49,152 nucleotides of DNA from an uncultured Rhodospirillales bacterium (GTDB lineage Bacteria; Pseudomonadota; Alphaproteobacteria; Reyranellales; Reyranellaceae): NCBI GenBank assembly GCA_945957125.1, contig CAMFJT010000015.1, positions 1 to 49,152 on the forward strand, written 5' to 3'. Position numbers and translations under genes: made by a program. Shown in pieces: positions 24,348 to 33,310 of the stretch. The notes below the pieces were generated by a model. It worked only from the letters and a program-made list of their open reading frames with translations. It was not told the DNA's origin and searched no databases. Position 1 is the stretch's first letter; the number at the start of each line of letters is the position of its first letter.

Positions 24348-24817
24348 TGCTTCTCACCCTGTTCGCAGACATCGACCCATTCGGCTTTGACCAGCTCGGC
24401 CATGCGCGCCGGCTCGATGCGCAGCGCCGAGTTGGCGGAGCCGGCGGCCGGCACGACTTCATCGAAAGCCTTCAGCGACACGTCGCAGTAGACGGGCAGG
24501 GGCGTCGCCAGCCCGAACGGGCAGACGCCGCCGACCGGATGGCCGGTCGCGGCCACGACCTCGTCGGCGGTCAGCATGCGCGGCTTGCCGCCCAGCACGT
24601 CCTTGATCTTGCGGTTGTTCAGCCGCGCGGTGCCCGAGGCCACGATCAGCAAGGTGCGATCCTTGATGCGCAGCGACAGAGTCTTGGCGATCTGCGCCGG
24701 TTGCACGCCGTGGCCCCTGGCCGCCATGTCGACCGTGGCGGTGCTGGCGTCGGTCTCGAGGATCTCGATGTCGGGGGCATGGGTGGCGAGAAACGCACGA
24801 ACTGTCTCGACGGTCAT
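24344..24817 (-). CDS. YbaK/ProX-domain protein (aminoacyl-tRNA editing type)
   Basis: 157 residues. The family shows AQIAKTLSLRIKDRTLLIVA, ARLNNRKIKDVLGGKPRML and HPVGGVCPFGLATPLPVYCD. YbaK/ProX proteins hydrolyse mischarged Cys- or Ala-tRNAPro; which one applies here is not clear. It begins the YbaK-GMC-small subunit operon, overlapping the GMC start by 4 bases. A functional link to the oxidoreductase is not evident, so co-transcription may be incidental. Confidence 0.87.
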   Translation of the reverse strand: MTVETVRAFLATHAPDIEILETDASTATVDMAARGHGVQPAQIAKTLSLRIKDRTLLIVASGTARLNNRKIKDVLGGKPRMLTADEVVAATGHPVGGVCPFGLATPLPVYCDVSLKAFDEVVPAAGSANSALRIEPARMAELVKAEWVDVCEQGEKQ

Positions 24818-24883
24818 CGTGCCATCCTAGCGCGTCGGCGATTCTGCGCTATAGGAATGGGCTTTGATCCGGAGGAGCGTGCG

Positions 24884-25084
24884 ATGTGGTTCGTGTTGGA
24901 GGCCGAGTATGCCATCGAGGACGGTCGCGCCAACTGGAACCGGCCGGTTCCCGAGACGGTCGTCTGGCACGGCCCCTACGAGACCGCCGAGGAGGCCGAC
25001 AAGGTCGTGCGCGCCCGCATGTGGGCGAAGATCGACATCTACGCCCACAAGGCCCGCGCGGTGGATCTCACGGTCAAGGAGTAA
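24884..25084 (+). CDS. Small conserved-looking hypothetical protein (66 residues)
   Basis: MWFVLEAEYAIEDGRANWNR, ending in VDLTVKE. The ATG at 24884 has GGAGGAG six bases upstream, which favours it over an ATG at 24857. The protein is soluble, with many charged residues, and I do not recognise the family. It lies alone between the divergent YbaK gene and an inverted repeat. Confidence 0.6.
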   Translation: MWFVLEAEYAIEDGRANWNRPVPETVVWHGPYETAEEADKVVRARMWAKIDIYAHKARAVDLTVKE

Positions 25085-25092
25085 CGACTGTC

Positions 25093-25184
25093 TTCTGCTG
25101 GGGGGGCGCCACTCCAGTGACGCGTCTTCCTTGTCGTTGCAGTACCGCATGACGCGCCACTGGAGTGGCGCGCCCCCAGCAGAA
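25093..25184. repeat. Inverted repeat between convergent genes, copy C
   Basis: Arms of 34 bases (25093-25126 and 25151-25184) match at 32 of 34 positions around a 24-base centre. Each arm also carries the GGCGCGCCACTCCAGTGGC-type palindrome seen at the left end of copy A. It lies between the end of the 66-residue gene and the convergent OmpA-family gene, so it could form a hairpin in either transcript and act as a bidirectional terminator. Confidence 0.8.
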
Positions 25185-25199
25185 CTCATCCAATGGGGG

Positions 25200-25862
25200 C
25201 TAGCGCAGCACGATCTCCACGCGGCGGTTCTGCGCCTCGCGCACGCCATCTGGGGTGGGGATCATCGGCTGGCTTTCGCCCAGGCCCACGACGGAGATGT
25301 CGGAGGCGGCGACGCCGTTGCGCACCAGGTCGTCCTTCACCGCATTGGCGCGGCGCAGCGAGAGGGCCATGTTGTAGGCCTCGGTGCCGGCACGGTCGGT
25401 ATGGCCGGTCGCCGTGATCTGCGCGCCGCCCTTGGTCTTGTAGGCCATCGCGGCCTTGCGGATCGTGTCCTGCGCGACCAGCGTGAGGTCCGACTTGTCG
25501 AAATCGAAGAACACCATGAAGGATGGCGCGGTGATGACCATGGCCGGCTCGTAGCACCACACCGTGCGATCGGTGGTGTCGTCGCGGATCGTGCGATCTG
25601 TCCGGTCGGCGATATCGTCGCGGTTGGTGCGGTCGGTGCGATCCCTTCGGTCGCTGCGATCGGTGCGATCGGTGCGGTCCGTGCCGTCGTAGCAGGGACC
25701 GACATAGCCCCGCACGGGCCGGCTGCTTGTCGTGGCAGGCGTGACCTTGGCGTCGGCCGGCGTGGCGCAGTTTGCGATCAGCCGACCGCTCGCGCTCATC
25801 CTCGGCTCATCGCAGCCGGCGACCATAAAGAGTGCCGCCACCGCGGCCAGCCACTTCAACAT
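25200..25862 (-). CDS. OmpA-family lipoprotein with a DRT-repeat linker
   Basis: 220 residues. It starts MLKWLAAVAALFMVAGC, a lipoprotein signal with lipobox VAGC. Residues about 60-100 are a low-complexity run of DRT/DRTDRT units encoded by degenerate CGGTGCGAT-like repeats (about 25575-25690). The C-terminal half is an OmpA peptidoglycan-binding domain: FFDFDKSDLT, TGHTDRAGTEAYNMALSLRR and GLGESQPM followed by NRRVEI. The expected role is tethering the outer membrane to peptidoglycan, with the charged repeat as a flexible spacer. It diverges from a small secreted-protein gene. Confidence 0.9.
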   Translation of the reverse strand: MLKWLAAVAALFMVAGCDEPRMSASGRLIANCATPADAKVTPATTSSRPVRGYVGPCYDGTDRTDRTDRSDRRDRTDRTNRDDIADRTDRTIRDDTTDRTVWCYEPAMVITAPSFMVFFDFDKSDLTLVAQDTIRKAAMAYKTKGGAQITATGHTDRAGTEAYNMALSLRRANAVKDDLVRNGVAASDISVVGLGESQPMIPTPDGVREAQNRRVEIVLR

Positions 25863-25933
25863 CCCAAGCTCTCCCCAATCAGGCTATCATGACAGTCCGG
25901 TCCAAGTTTGCAATTCCACTGCAGGGAGGCACG

Positions 25934-26275
25934 ATGACGCGAGCGTCTTTTTTCGCGACGGTCCTGCTGGCCGCCGCACCTCTGGGGACGGCCCATGCCG
26001 AGGTCCTGAGCTACACCTGCACGTCCAAGGACGTGACCGGCGATCTGAGCCCGCCTTATTTCGAAGTCAACCTCGCGACCTCGAAAGTGACGTTTCCGAA
26101 GGGCGACCCGCCCCGCACGGTGACGGTCGAGATCACCGACAACGAGTTCGCGTTTATCGTTCCCTATAACTACTACGAAGTTAAGATCGACCGCCGCTCC
26201 GGCCTGGTCCTCACCCGCAGCAACAAGCGTATCTGGGCCGAGAACGGCACGTGCACGCCTGTGAAGGCCAACTAG
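25934..26275 (+). CDS. Small secreted protein of unknown function
   Basis: 113 residues starting at the ATG at 25934 with GGGAGG upstream. MTRASFFATVLLAAAPLGTA, then HAEV is a classical signal peptide with AHA cleavage. The mature part (LSYTCTSKDVTGD...NGTCTPVKAN) has two cysteines that could pair. No family recognised. It sits 10 bases before the first amidohydrolase gene and may share its transcript. Confidence 0.65.
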   Translation: MTRASFFATVLLAAAPLGTAHAEVLSYTCTSKDVTGDLSPPYFEVNLATSKVTFPKGDPPRTVTVEITDNEFAFIVPYNYYEVKIDRRSGLVLTRSNKRIWAENGTCTPVKAN

Positions 26276-26285
26276 AGGGAACGCC

Positions 26286-27137
26286 ATGCCGACGATCGAT
26301 GCCCAGGTCCATTGCTACGAGCGCAACCATCCCGGCCGGCCCTGGACGGCGGTGCTCGCCGGGCCGCCGGAGGTGACGGGGCCGGACATGATCAAGGCGA
26401 TGGACGAGGTCGGCGTCGACGGTGCGCTGCTCGTCTCGGTCTACACCATGTACCGCTGGGACGAATCCTACGCCGTCGCCGTGCAGCAGGCCCACCCCGA
26501 CCGCTTCGGCGTGATCAAGCCGGTCGATGCCAACGATCCCAAGGTCGCCGACACCATCGCCGACTGGGCGGCGCTGCCCGGCACGGTCGCCATCCGCATC
26601 ATGATGACGCCGGAGATCTCCAACGACGCGGCCGATCCCGGCATCAACCGCATCCTCGCCGCGGCCGCCGGGCACGACCTGCCGGTCAACATGCTGGGGC
26701 GCGGTCCCGAGCGGCTGGGCCAGATCGGCCAGCTCGCCAAGCGCAATCCCGACACCCAGATCGTGCTCGATCACCTCGGCCTGGAACAGCCGATGATGCC
26801 GCCGGCCCCCGCCGAGCCGTGGCACGAGCTGCCGCTGGTGCTGGCGCTTGCCGAGAACCGCAACGTCGCGATCAAGATCACCGGCGCCTGCACGCTCAGC
26901 CACGAGAAGTTCCCCTACAAGGACATCTGGGCGCCGCTCGGCCGCATCTTCGATGCCTTCGGCCTCGAGCGCTGCATGTGGGGCACCGACTGGACGCGCG
27001 CGGTCAACCTGCTGACCTACAAGGAAGGCGTCGAGGCGTTCCGCGTCACCGACCGGCTGTCCGACAGCGATCGGGCGATCCTGATGGGCGGCAGCCTGCA
27101 GAAGATCTACGGCTGGTCGCCGAAGAAGAAGGCATGA
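26286..27137 (+). CDS. Amidohydrolase-family protein (TIM-barrel, copy 1)
   Basis: 283 residues of the amidohydrolase-2 type. It has DAQVHCYERNHPGRPW with the metal-binding HxH region reduced to a single His, FGVIKPVDANDP, IVLDHLGLEQ, and the C-terminal RCMWGTDWTRAVNLLTYKEG with Asp in GTDW. These match the 2-pyrone-4,6-dicarboxylate lactonase/ACMSD-like superfamily. The substrate is unknown. It overlaps a close paralogue (ATGA at 27134-27137). Confidence 0.85.
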   Translation: MPTIDAQVHCYERNHPGRPWTAVLAGPPEVTGPDMIKAMDEVGVDGALLVSVYTMYRWDESYAVAVQQAHPDRFGVIKPVDANDPKVADTIADWAALPGTVAIRIMMTPEISNDAADPGINRILAAAAGHDLPVNMLGRGPERLGQIGQLAKRNPDTQIVLDHLGLEQPMMPPAPAEPWHELPLVLALAENRNVAIKITGACTLSHEKFPYKDIWAPLGRIFDAFGLERCMWGTDWTRAVNLLTYKEGVEAFRVTDRLSDSDRAILMGGSLQKIYGWSPKKKA

Positions 27138-27982
27138 CGCGCCCGCCCGTCATCGACGCCCAGGTCCATTGCTACGGGCGCGACACGCCCGAGAGGCCGT
27201 GGGCCGATCCGTTCCCCGGACCGGCGGAGATGACGGGCGAGGCCATGGTCAAGGCGATGGACGAGGTCGGCGTGGACGGGGCGCTGCTCACGTCGGTGTT
27301 CGCGATCTATCGCTTCGATGCACGCTACGCCGTAGGCGTCCGGAACGAACATCCCGGCCGCTTCGCGCTGATCAAGCCGGTCGATGCCAACGATCCGGCG
27401 GTGGCCGAGACCGTCGCGGACTGGGCCGCGACGCCGGGCGCCGTCGGGGTGCGCATCATGATGCGGCCGGAAATCTCGGACGATCCCGCCGATCCGGGCC
27501 TGAACCGCATCCTGGCCGCCGGCGCGCGCCATGGTCTGCCCGTGAACATCCAATGCTGGGGCCGGCTGCCGCAGGTCGGCGCGCTCGCCGTCCGCCATCC
27601 CGACACGCAGGTCGTGGTCGACCATGTCGGCATGACCCAGGTCTTCGCGCCGCCGGCGCGGCCGCAGCCGTTCGACGATATCGACAACGTGCTGGCGCTG
27701 GCGCGGCACGGCAACGTCGCGATCAAGATCACCGGCGCCTGCACCTACAGCCACGAGCCGTTCCCTTATCGCGACATCTGGGATCCGCTGGCCCGGGTAT
27801 TCGACGCCTTCGGCCTCGACCGCTGCCTGTGGGGCACCGACTGGACCCGCGCGACCGCGCTGCTCACCTACCGGGAAGGTGTCGAGGCGTTTCGGGTGAC
27901 TGACCGGCTGAGCGACTCCGACCGCGCGACGCTGATGGGCGGCAGCCTGCGGAAGATTTATCGCTGGGCGCCGCAGAAGTAG
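27134..27982 (+). CDS. Amidohydrolase-family protein (TIM-barrel, copy 2)
   Basis: 282 residues, an evident tandem duplicate of the preceding gene. It shares DAQVHCYGRDTPERPW, MVKAMDEVGVDGALLTS, LIKPVDANDP, VAIKITGACTYSH, RCLWGTDWTRATALLTYREG and LMGGSLRKIY. The most visible differences are in the middle (NIQCWGRLPQVGALAV versus NMLGRGPERLGQIGQL), around the likely substrate pocket, so the two may act on related compounds or form a heteromer. Confidence 0.86.
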   Translation: MTRPPVIDAQVHCYGRDTPERPWADPFPGPAEMTGEAMVKAMDEVGVDGALLTSVFAIYRFDARYAVGVRNEHPGRFALIKPVDANDPAVAETVADWAATPGAVGVRIMMRPEISDDPADPGLNRILAAGARHGLPVNIQCWGRLPQVGALAVRHPDTQVVVDHVGMTQVFAPPARPQPFDDIDNVLALARHGNVAIKITGACTYSHEPFPYRDIWDPLARVFDAFGLDRCLWGTDWTRATALLTYREGVEAFRVTDRLSDSDRATLMGGSLRKIYRWAPQK

Positions 27983-28048
27983 GAACCGCGATGACCAGCA
28001 CGCGATTGTCGTCATTCCTGCTTCGCTTCTCGACCCGAGGTCGGCTGA

Positions 28049-29755
28049 ATGGTTGAACGTCGCCTCGCGGCTATTCTGGCTGCCGACGTCGTCGGGTATT
28101 CGAATCTCGTGAGTATCGACGAAGCTGGCACCTTGTCGAAGCTCCGCGCCTTGCAGATGGAGGTTATCGAACCCCAGATCGCCAAATTCTCCGGCCGGTT
28201 ATTCAAGACGATGGGAGATGGATTTCTCGTTGAATTCGTGAGCGCCGTGCAGGCAGTGAGCTGTGCCAAGGCGATTCAGGAGGCCAACACAATCGATCAA
28301 ATGGTCCTGCGAATCGGCATTCATCTCGGTGATGTTGTGGTCCAGGGTGACGACCTGCTTGGCGATGGTGTCAATATAGCGGCGCGAATCGAAGGCATTG
28401 CCGCGGGCGGAGGAATTGCCATCTCCCGTCAAGTGCATGATCAGGTGCAGGACAAGCTCGATATTGCATTTGTCGACAAGGGTGATGTCGCGCTCAAGAA
28501 CTTGGCGCGACCCGTTCACGTCTTTGCAATGTCAGGCGCGGGGGCTGCCGGGAAGCATCTTCTACCACTGGATAAGCCATCCATCGCCGTGCTGCCGTTC
28601 CAGAACATGTCTGGCGACCCTGAGCAGGAGTACTTCGCCGACGGCATGGTCGAGGACATCACGACGGCATTGTCGCGCAACAAGAGGCTGTTCGTAATCG
28701 CGCGAAATTCATCCTTTACATACAAGGGCCGCGCAACGGACGTGCGCCAGGTCGGCCGCGAACTGGGTGTGCGGTATGTGCTGGAGGGAAGTGTTCGCCG
28801 ATCGGGCGGTCGACTTCGCCTGACTGGGCAGCTCGTGGATGCGACGAATGGTATTCATGTCTGGGCAGATCGATTTGACGGCGCACTGGATGACATATTC
28901 GATTTGCAAGACCGCATTACGTCCGGCGTCGTAGTCGCAATGCTGCCGATCCTCGAGCAGGCGGAGATCGAACGATCGCGTCACAAGCCTACAGAAAGTC
29001 TGGCTGCTTACGACTACTACCTGCGAGGTCGGGCGCTGTATGCGAAGCATATTCAGGAGGCGAACGACCCAGCCATCGTGCAGTTTCGCAAAGCTGCCGA
29101 ACTCGATCCAGATTGGGGACTGCCGGTTGCGCACATCGGCGAGTGCATCAAGCGGCGAATCGAATGGGGATGGAGTACGGACACGAAGCGGGATGCGGCG
29201 GAAGCAGCGGTCCTGGCGCACAAGGCAATGGCCATCGAGAACGCTGACCCGCAAGCCATGGCCTTGGCGGGATCGGCACTGATGCTTACGGAGCCCGAGG
29301 AGGCCGCAGGACTTCTCGACAGGGCCATTGCACTGGATTCCAATTACTTTTCTGCCTGGAATTGGAGAGGCTGGACGGCTCTTGTGATTGGCGAGAAAGA
29401 TGCCGGGCGTTATTTCGAAAAGGCATTGCGCCTTAGCCCTTCTTTCCCGGGCCGCTACTGGCTGAATGTCGGTCTCTCGGCCACTTATATCGTCAGCGGG
29501 CGATACGATGAGGCCGTATCCCTTTTGACAAGTGTGCTTCGTCAACATTCAGAGCAGCACCTTGCCTTGGTGCTGCATACGGTGGCTCTTGCCCTGGCCG
29601 GTAAAGCCGACGAGGCGCTTAGATCGCGCGAGAACTTGATGAAAGCCGCACCAGCTTTACGTCTTTCAAATATCGGCACTTGGCTGATGACTCGTGACGC
29701 CGAAACTCTGCGCATCATCAGGAATGGCCTTCAACTCGCGGGAGTCGCGGAGTGA
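28049..29755 (+). CDS. Class III adenylate/guanylate cyclase with TolB-like and TPR regions
   Basis: 568 residues. The N-terminal cyclase domain keeps both metal Asp residues (Asp13 in ILAADVVGYS, Asp57 in KTMGDGF) and the Asn/Arg pair in GDGVNIAARIE. Residues about 175-300 are the conserved linker PSIAVLPFQNMSGDPEQEYF through VLEGSVRRSGGRLRLTGQL, and the rest are TPR-like helices. This architecture is expanded in Rhizobiales-type alphaproteobacteria. It likely makes cAMP in response to a protein or metabolite bound by the TPR part. There is no membrane segment. Base composition is lower in G+C than its neighbours, suggesting transfer. Confidence 0.88.
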   Translation: MVERRLAAILAADVVGYSNLVSIDEAGTLSKLRALQMEVIEPQIAKFSGRLFKTMGDGFLVEFVSAVQAVSCAKAIQEANTIDQMVLRIGIHLGDVVVQGDDLLGDGVNIAARIEGIAAGGGIAISRQVHDQVQDKLDIAFVDKGDVALKNLARPVHVFAMSGAGAAGKHLLPLDKPSIAVLPFQNMSGDPEQEYFADGMVEDITTALSRNKRLFVIARNSSFTYKGRATDVRQVGRELGVRYVLEGSVRRSGGRLRLTGQLVDATNGIHVWADRFDGALDDIFDLQDRITSGVVVAMLPILEQAEIERSRHKPTESLAAYDYYLRGRALYAKHIQEANDPAIVQFRKAAELDPDWGLPVAHIGECIKRRIEWGWSTDTKRDAAEAAVLAHKAMAIENADPQAMALAGSALMLTEPEEAAGLLDRAIALDSNYFSAWNWRGWTALVIGEKDAGRYFEKALRLSPSFPGRYWLNVGLSATYIVSGRYDEAVSLLTSVLRQHSEQHLALVLHTVALALAGKADEALRSRENLMKAAPALRLSNIGTWLMTRDAETLRIIRNGLQLAGVAE

Positions 29756-29842
29756 TCACCTTGTGAAGGCGTGCGACCCTGCGCTTCCGCTCCGCCTTGC
29801 CACATCGGCACACCTCCATCGAAAGCGCTGAGCGAGGAAAGG

Positions 29843-30307
29843 TCACAACGCCCTGAGCGCCGCCTCGACCTCTTCGACGTGGCCCTTGACCTTGACCTTG
29901 CGCCAGATCTTGCGGACCACGCCGTCCTTGTCGATCAGGAAGGTTGCGCGGTCGATGCCCATGTACTTGCGGCCGTACAAGCTCTTCTCGATCCAGGTTC
30001 CGTATTTCTCGCAGACCTTGCCGTCCTCGTCGGACACCAGCGGGAAATTCAATTGGTACTTGGCCTTGAACTTGTCGTGGCGAGCGACGCTGTCCTTGCT
30101 GACGCCGACCACCTGCGCCTTCAGCTTCTTGAACGCCGCCGCCCCGTCGCGGAAGCCGCACGCCTCGGTCGTGCAACCCGGCGTGTCGTCCTTGGGATAG
30201 AAGTACAGCACCACCGGCGCGCCGCGCAGCCCGGAGAGCTTCAGCGTGCCGCCGCCGTCGGTCGCGGCGGTGAAATCCGGCGCCTTCTTGCCTTCCTCGA
30301 CACTCAT
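29843..30307 (-). CDS. bcp: Bcp-type thioredoxin-dependent peroxiredoxin
   Basis: 154 residues. KDDTPGCTTEACGFRD gives the peroxidatic Cys45 and resolving Cys50, the BCP/PrxQ pattern for reducing hydroperoxides with thioredoxin. The ATG overlaps the stop of glnE (30304-30307), so the two are cotranscribed with glnE first. Confidence 0.94.
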   Translation of the reverse strand: MSVEEGKKAPDFTAATDGGGTLKLSGLRGAPVVLYFYPKDDTPGCTTEACGFRDGAAAFKKLKAQVVGVSKDSVARHDKFKAKYQLNFPLVSDEDGKVCEKYGTWIEKSLYGRKYMGIDRATFLIDKDGVVRKIWRKVKVKGHVEEVEAALRAL

Positions 30308-33246
30308 GTCCCGCTCCTCGATGTCCAGCCGGCCGCGCGCGCCGGCGCCTCCACGGTCCGCTCGTATATAGCACGCGCCGACTTCGCCTCGGCGTCGATG
30401 CGTGTGCGCAGCGTCGCGAGGTCGGGCACGTCCTCGGTCTGCGCGATCAGCCGTTGCTGGCCCTCGGGCGCCCTGGTCTCGTCGAACGCGGCCTCGTCGC
30501 CGTTCAGGGTCAGCCGCAGCAGGCTCTGCACGTCGGACATCAGCAGGCGCGTGGCGCACAGCGCTTCGGCATCGCCGCGGTCGAGCAGGCCGAAGGCGGC
30601 GGCGCGGCGCAGCACCTCGGCGGGATGCGGATCGAGGATGTCCGGCCGGGTCGCGGCGTGGCGCAGGGCGAGGTACTGGGCGATGAAGTCGATGTCGAAC
30701 AGCCCGCCGGCCAGGTGCTTGAAGTCCCACGCGCTCTTGGCCGGCGCATGCCGCGCGATGCGGTCGCGCATGTCGGCCACGTCGCGCAGCAGCGCGTCGG
30801 CATCGCGCGGCCGGCAGAGCGTTCCGAGGATGATGGCGCGCAACCGCTCGACCAGCTCCGGCGGCCCATGGATCACGCGCGCCCGGGTCAACGCCATGTG
30901 CTCCCATGTCCAGGCCGACTGCGCGTGGTAGGTCTCGAAGCCCTCCAGCGAATTGGCCAGCGGCCCGGCCCGGCCGGACGGGCGCAGCCGCATGTCGACC
31001 TCGTACAGCGCGCCCTCGTTGGTCAGGGCGGTGAGGGCGGTCACGATCTTGGCGCTGAGCCGCGTGTAATACTGGATCGGCGCCAGCGGCTGCGCGCCGT
31101 CGGAGGCGTCGAGGCCGGGCGGGATGTCGTAGACGAAGATCAGGTCGAGGTCGGAGGTGGCCGACATCTCGCGGCTGCCGAGCTTGCCCATGCCGAGCAC
31201 TGCCAGGCGCTGGCCATGGAAGGTGCCGTGCGCCAGCGCGAAGCGCTTCTCGACCCGGTCGCACAGCGCCGAGATCGTCGCCTGGGCGATGTCGGAATAG
31301 GCGAGGCCGGCCTCGGCGGGCCGCACGATGCGCTTGAGTTGCTGCACGCCGACCTGGAAGCGGCGATCGTTGGTCCAGCGCCGCGCGGCATCGAGGATGT
31401 CCTGGTCGTCGTCGACCTGCGCCAGCGTGGCCGTCAGGTCGGCCGTCATCTCGGCCACCGGCGGCAGGCGGTCGTAGAAGGCGGGCGACAGGACCGAATC
31501 GAGCAGTAGCGTGCGGCGCGCAAGTTGCGCGGCCAGGCCGGGGGCACTGCCCATGATCGTGGCAACCAGCTCGATCAGGGCAGGGTTCGACTTGAACAGG
31601 GAGAAGAGCTGCACGCCGGCCGGCAGGTTGCCGAGGAACTGGTCGAAGTTCAGCAATGCCTGGTCGGGCGAGGCCGTGTCGCCCAGCGCCTTGAGCAGCG
31701 CCGGCATCAGCTCGGTCAGCAGCTCGCGCGCCCGCGCAGAGGTCGTCGAGCGATAGCGGCCGTGATGCCAGCGACGCACGATGCCGGCGGCGGCTGCAGC
31801 ATCCCGGAAACCCAGCCCCTGCAGGGTCTCCAGCGTGCCGGGATCGTCGTCTGTGCCAGTGAAGACGAGGTTGCCGCCCGGCCCGGCAAGGCTGGGCTCT
31901 TCCTCGAACAGCCGCGCATAGTGGCTCTCCACGCAGCGCAGCGTCGCCAGCATGTCGGCCTCGAAAGATGGCCGGTCGGGATAGCCGAGGAAGGTCGCGA
32001 TCGCGCCCAGCCCCGCCTCGTCCGCGGGAAGGCTGTGGGTCTGGCGGTCGTCGACCATCTGCAGCCGGTGCTCGACCCGGCGCAGGAAGCCGTAGGCGGC
32101 GATCAGCTCCTCCGTGGCGCGCGGTCCCACGTGGCCGGCGGCCGCCAGCGCCCGCAGCGTCTCGCAGGTGCCACGCAGACGGAGCGCCGGGTTGCGGCCG
32201 CCGAAGATGAGTTGCTGGGTCTGCGCGAAGAACTCGATCTCGCGGATGCCGCCGCGGCCGAGCTTGACGTTGTGGCCGGCCACCTTGACCGTGCCGCCGC
32301 CGCGATGGGCATCGATCTGGCGCTTGATCGAATGGATGTCGTGGATCGCCGCGAAATCGAGATGGCGCCGCCAGATATAGGGCCGCAGCGTGGAGAGAAA
32401 AGTCGCGCCGACGCCACGGTTGCCGGCCACGGGATGCGCCTTGATCATGGCGGCGCGTTCCCAGTTCTGCCCGACGCTCTCGTAGTAGAGTTCGGCGGCC
32501 TCGACCGACATGGCCAGCGGCGTGGAGCCGGGATCAGGCCGCAGCCGCAGGTCGGTGCGGAAGATGTAGCCGTCGACCGAGGCCTCGGACATGAGCTGCA
32601 CGAGCAGGCGCGAGGCACGCACGAAGTGGCGCGAGATCTGCTCGTTGCCGGCGAGGGCCGGCACGTCGCGGTCGTAGAGCAGGATCAGGTCGATGTCGCT
32701 CGAATAGTTGAGCTCGCCGGCGCCGAGCTTGCCCATGCCCAGCACCGTGAAGCCGGCGGCCTGCGGATCGCCGCCCAGCGCAAGCTGGCCGTCCCGTTCG
32801 AGCTGCAGCAGGATCGCATCGGTGAGCGCATCGAGGCAGGTGCCGGCAAAGCCGCTCAGCGTGCCGGTGATCCGCTCGAGCGGCCAGGCGCCGGCGATGT
32901 CGGCCACCGCGATGGCGAGCGCGACGCGCCGCTTAAGCCGGCGCAGGCGCGCGGCGATGGCGTCCGGCGCCGCGCCCGCGGCCGCGTCGGCCCGCACGGC
33001 GGCGAGGTCGCTGTCGAGGCCGGCTTGTGCCGCGTCGGGGCCGTTGCGCCATAGATCGGTCAAGAAATCGGGGTTCTGTAGCGCCGTCTCGGTGAGGTAG
33101 GGGCTGTTGCCGAACAACGCGTCGAGCAGCGCCGCGAAGCTGGCGTCGTCAGGAGTGGACGCCGTCTCGCGCCAGCGGGTCCAGCCCACGGCCAGGCGAG
33201 TGGAGTCGTACGGGCGGGGCAGGCGAGCGGTCGAAAGCCAAGACAT
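30304..33246 (-). CDS. glnE: GlnE, bifunctional glutamine synthetase adenylyltransferase/adenylyl-removing enzyme
   Basis: 980 residues, the full family length. It has two nucleotidyltransferase cores: GAGELNYSSDIDLILLYD in the N-terminal half (deadenylylase) and GSREMSATSDLDLIFVYD in the C-terminal half (adenylylase). It adenylylates or deadenylylates glutamine synthetase under PII control, linking nitrogen status to glutamine synthesis. It ends in a 4-base overlap with bcp and diverges from the AsmA-like gene. Confidence 0.95.
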   Translation of the reverse strand: MSWLSTARLPRPYDSTRLAVGWTRWRETASTPDDASFAALLDALFGNSPYLTETALQNPDFLTDLWRNGPDAAQAGLDSDLAAVRADAAAGAAPDAIAARLRRLKRRVALAIAVADIAGAWPLERITGTLSGFAGTCLDALTDAILLQLERDGQLALGGDPQAAGFTVLGMGKLGAGELNYSSDIDLILLYDRDVPALAGNEQISRHFVRASRLLVQLMSEASVDGYIFRTDLRLRPDPGSTPLAMSVEAAELYYESVGQNWERAAMIKAHPVAGNRGVGATFLSTLRPYIWRRHLDFAAIHDIHSIKRQIDAHRGGGTVKVAGHNVKLGRGGIREIEFFAQTQQLIFGGRNPALRLRGTCETLRALAAAGHVGPRATEELIAAYGFLRRVEHRLQMVDDRQTHSLPADEAGLGAIATFLGYPDRPSFEADMLATLRCVESHYARLFEEEPSLAGPGGNLVFTGTDDDPGTLETLQGLGFRDAAAAAGIVRRWHHGRYRSTTSARARELLTELMPALLKALGDTASPDQALLNFDQFLGNLPAGVQLFSLFKSNPALIELVATIMGSAPGLAAQLARRTLLLDSVLSPAFYDRLPPVAEMTADLTATLAQVDDDQDILDAARRWTNDRRFQVGVQQLKRIVRPAEAGLAYSDIAQATISALCDRVEKRFALAHGTFHGQRLAVLGMGKLGSREMSATSDLDLIFVYDIPPGLDASDGAQPLAPIQYYTRLSAKIVTALTALTNEGALYEVDMRLRPSGRAGPLANSLEGFETYHAQSAWTWEHMALTRARVIHGPPELVERLRAIILGTLCRPRDADALLRDVADMRDRIARHAPAKSAWDFKHLAGGLFDIDFIAQYLALRHAATRPDILDPHPAEVLRRAAAFGLLDRGDAEALCATRLLMSDVQSLLRLTLNGDEAAFDETRAPEGQQRLIAQTEDVPDLATLRTRIDAEAKSARAIYERTVEAPARAAGWTSRSGT

Positions 33247-33310
33247 GGGGAGCGATGGCCGTTAGATTGGTCGGCGCAGCCGCCATCGGTCAACGCGGAA
33301 GTATCGGGTT

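Noticed and set aside
25570..25690. Short repeats in the OmpA-family gene as a CRISPR array
   Set aside because: Units are about 9 bases, degenerate, in frame with a protein repeat, and lack unique spacers.
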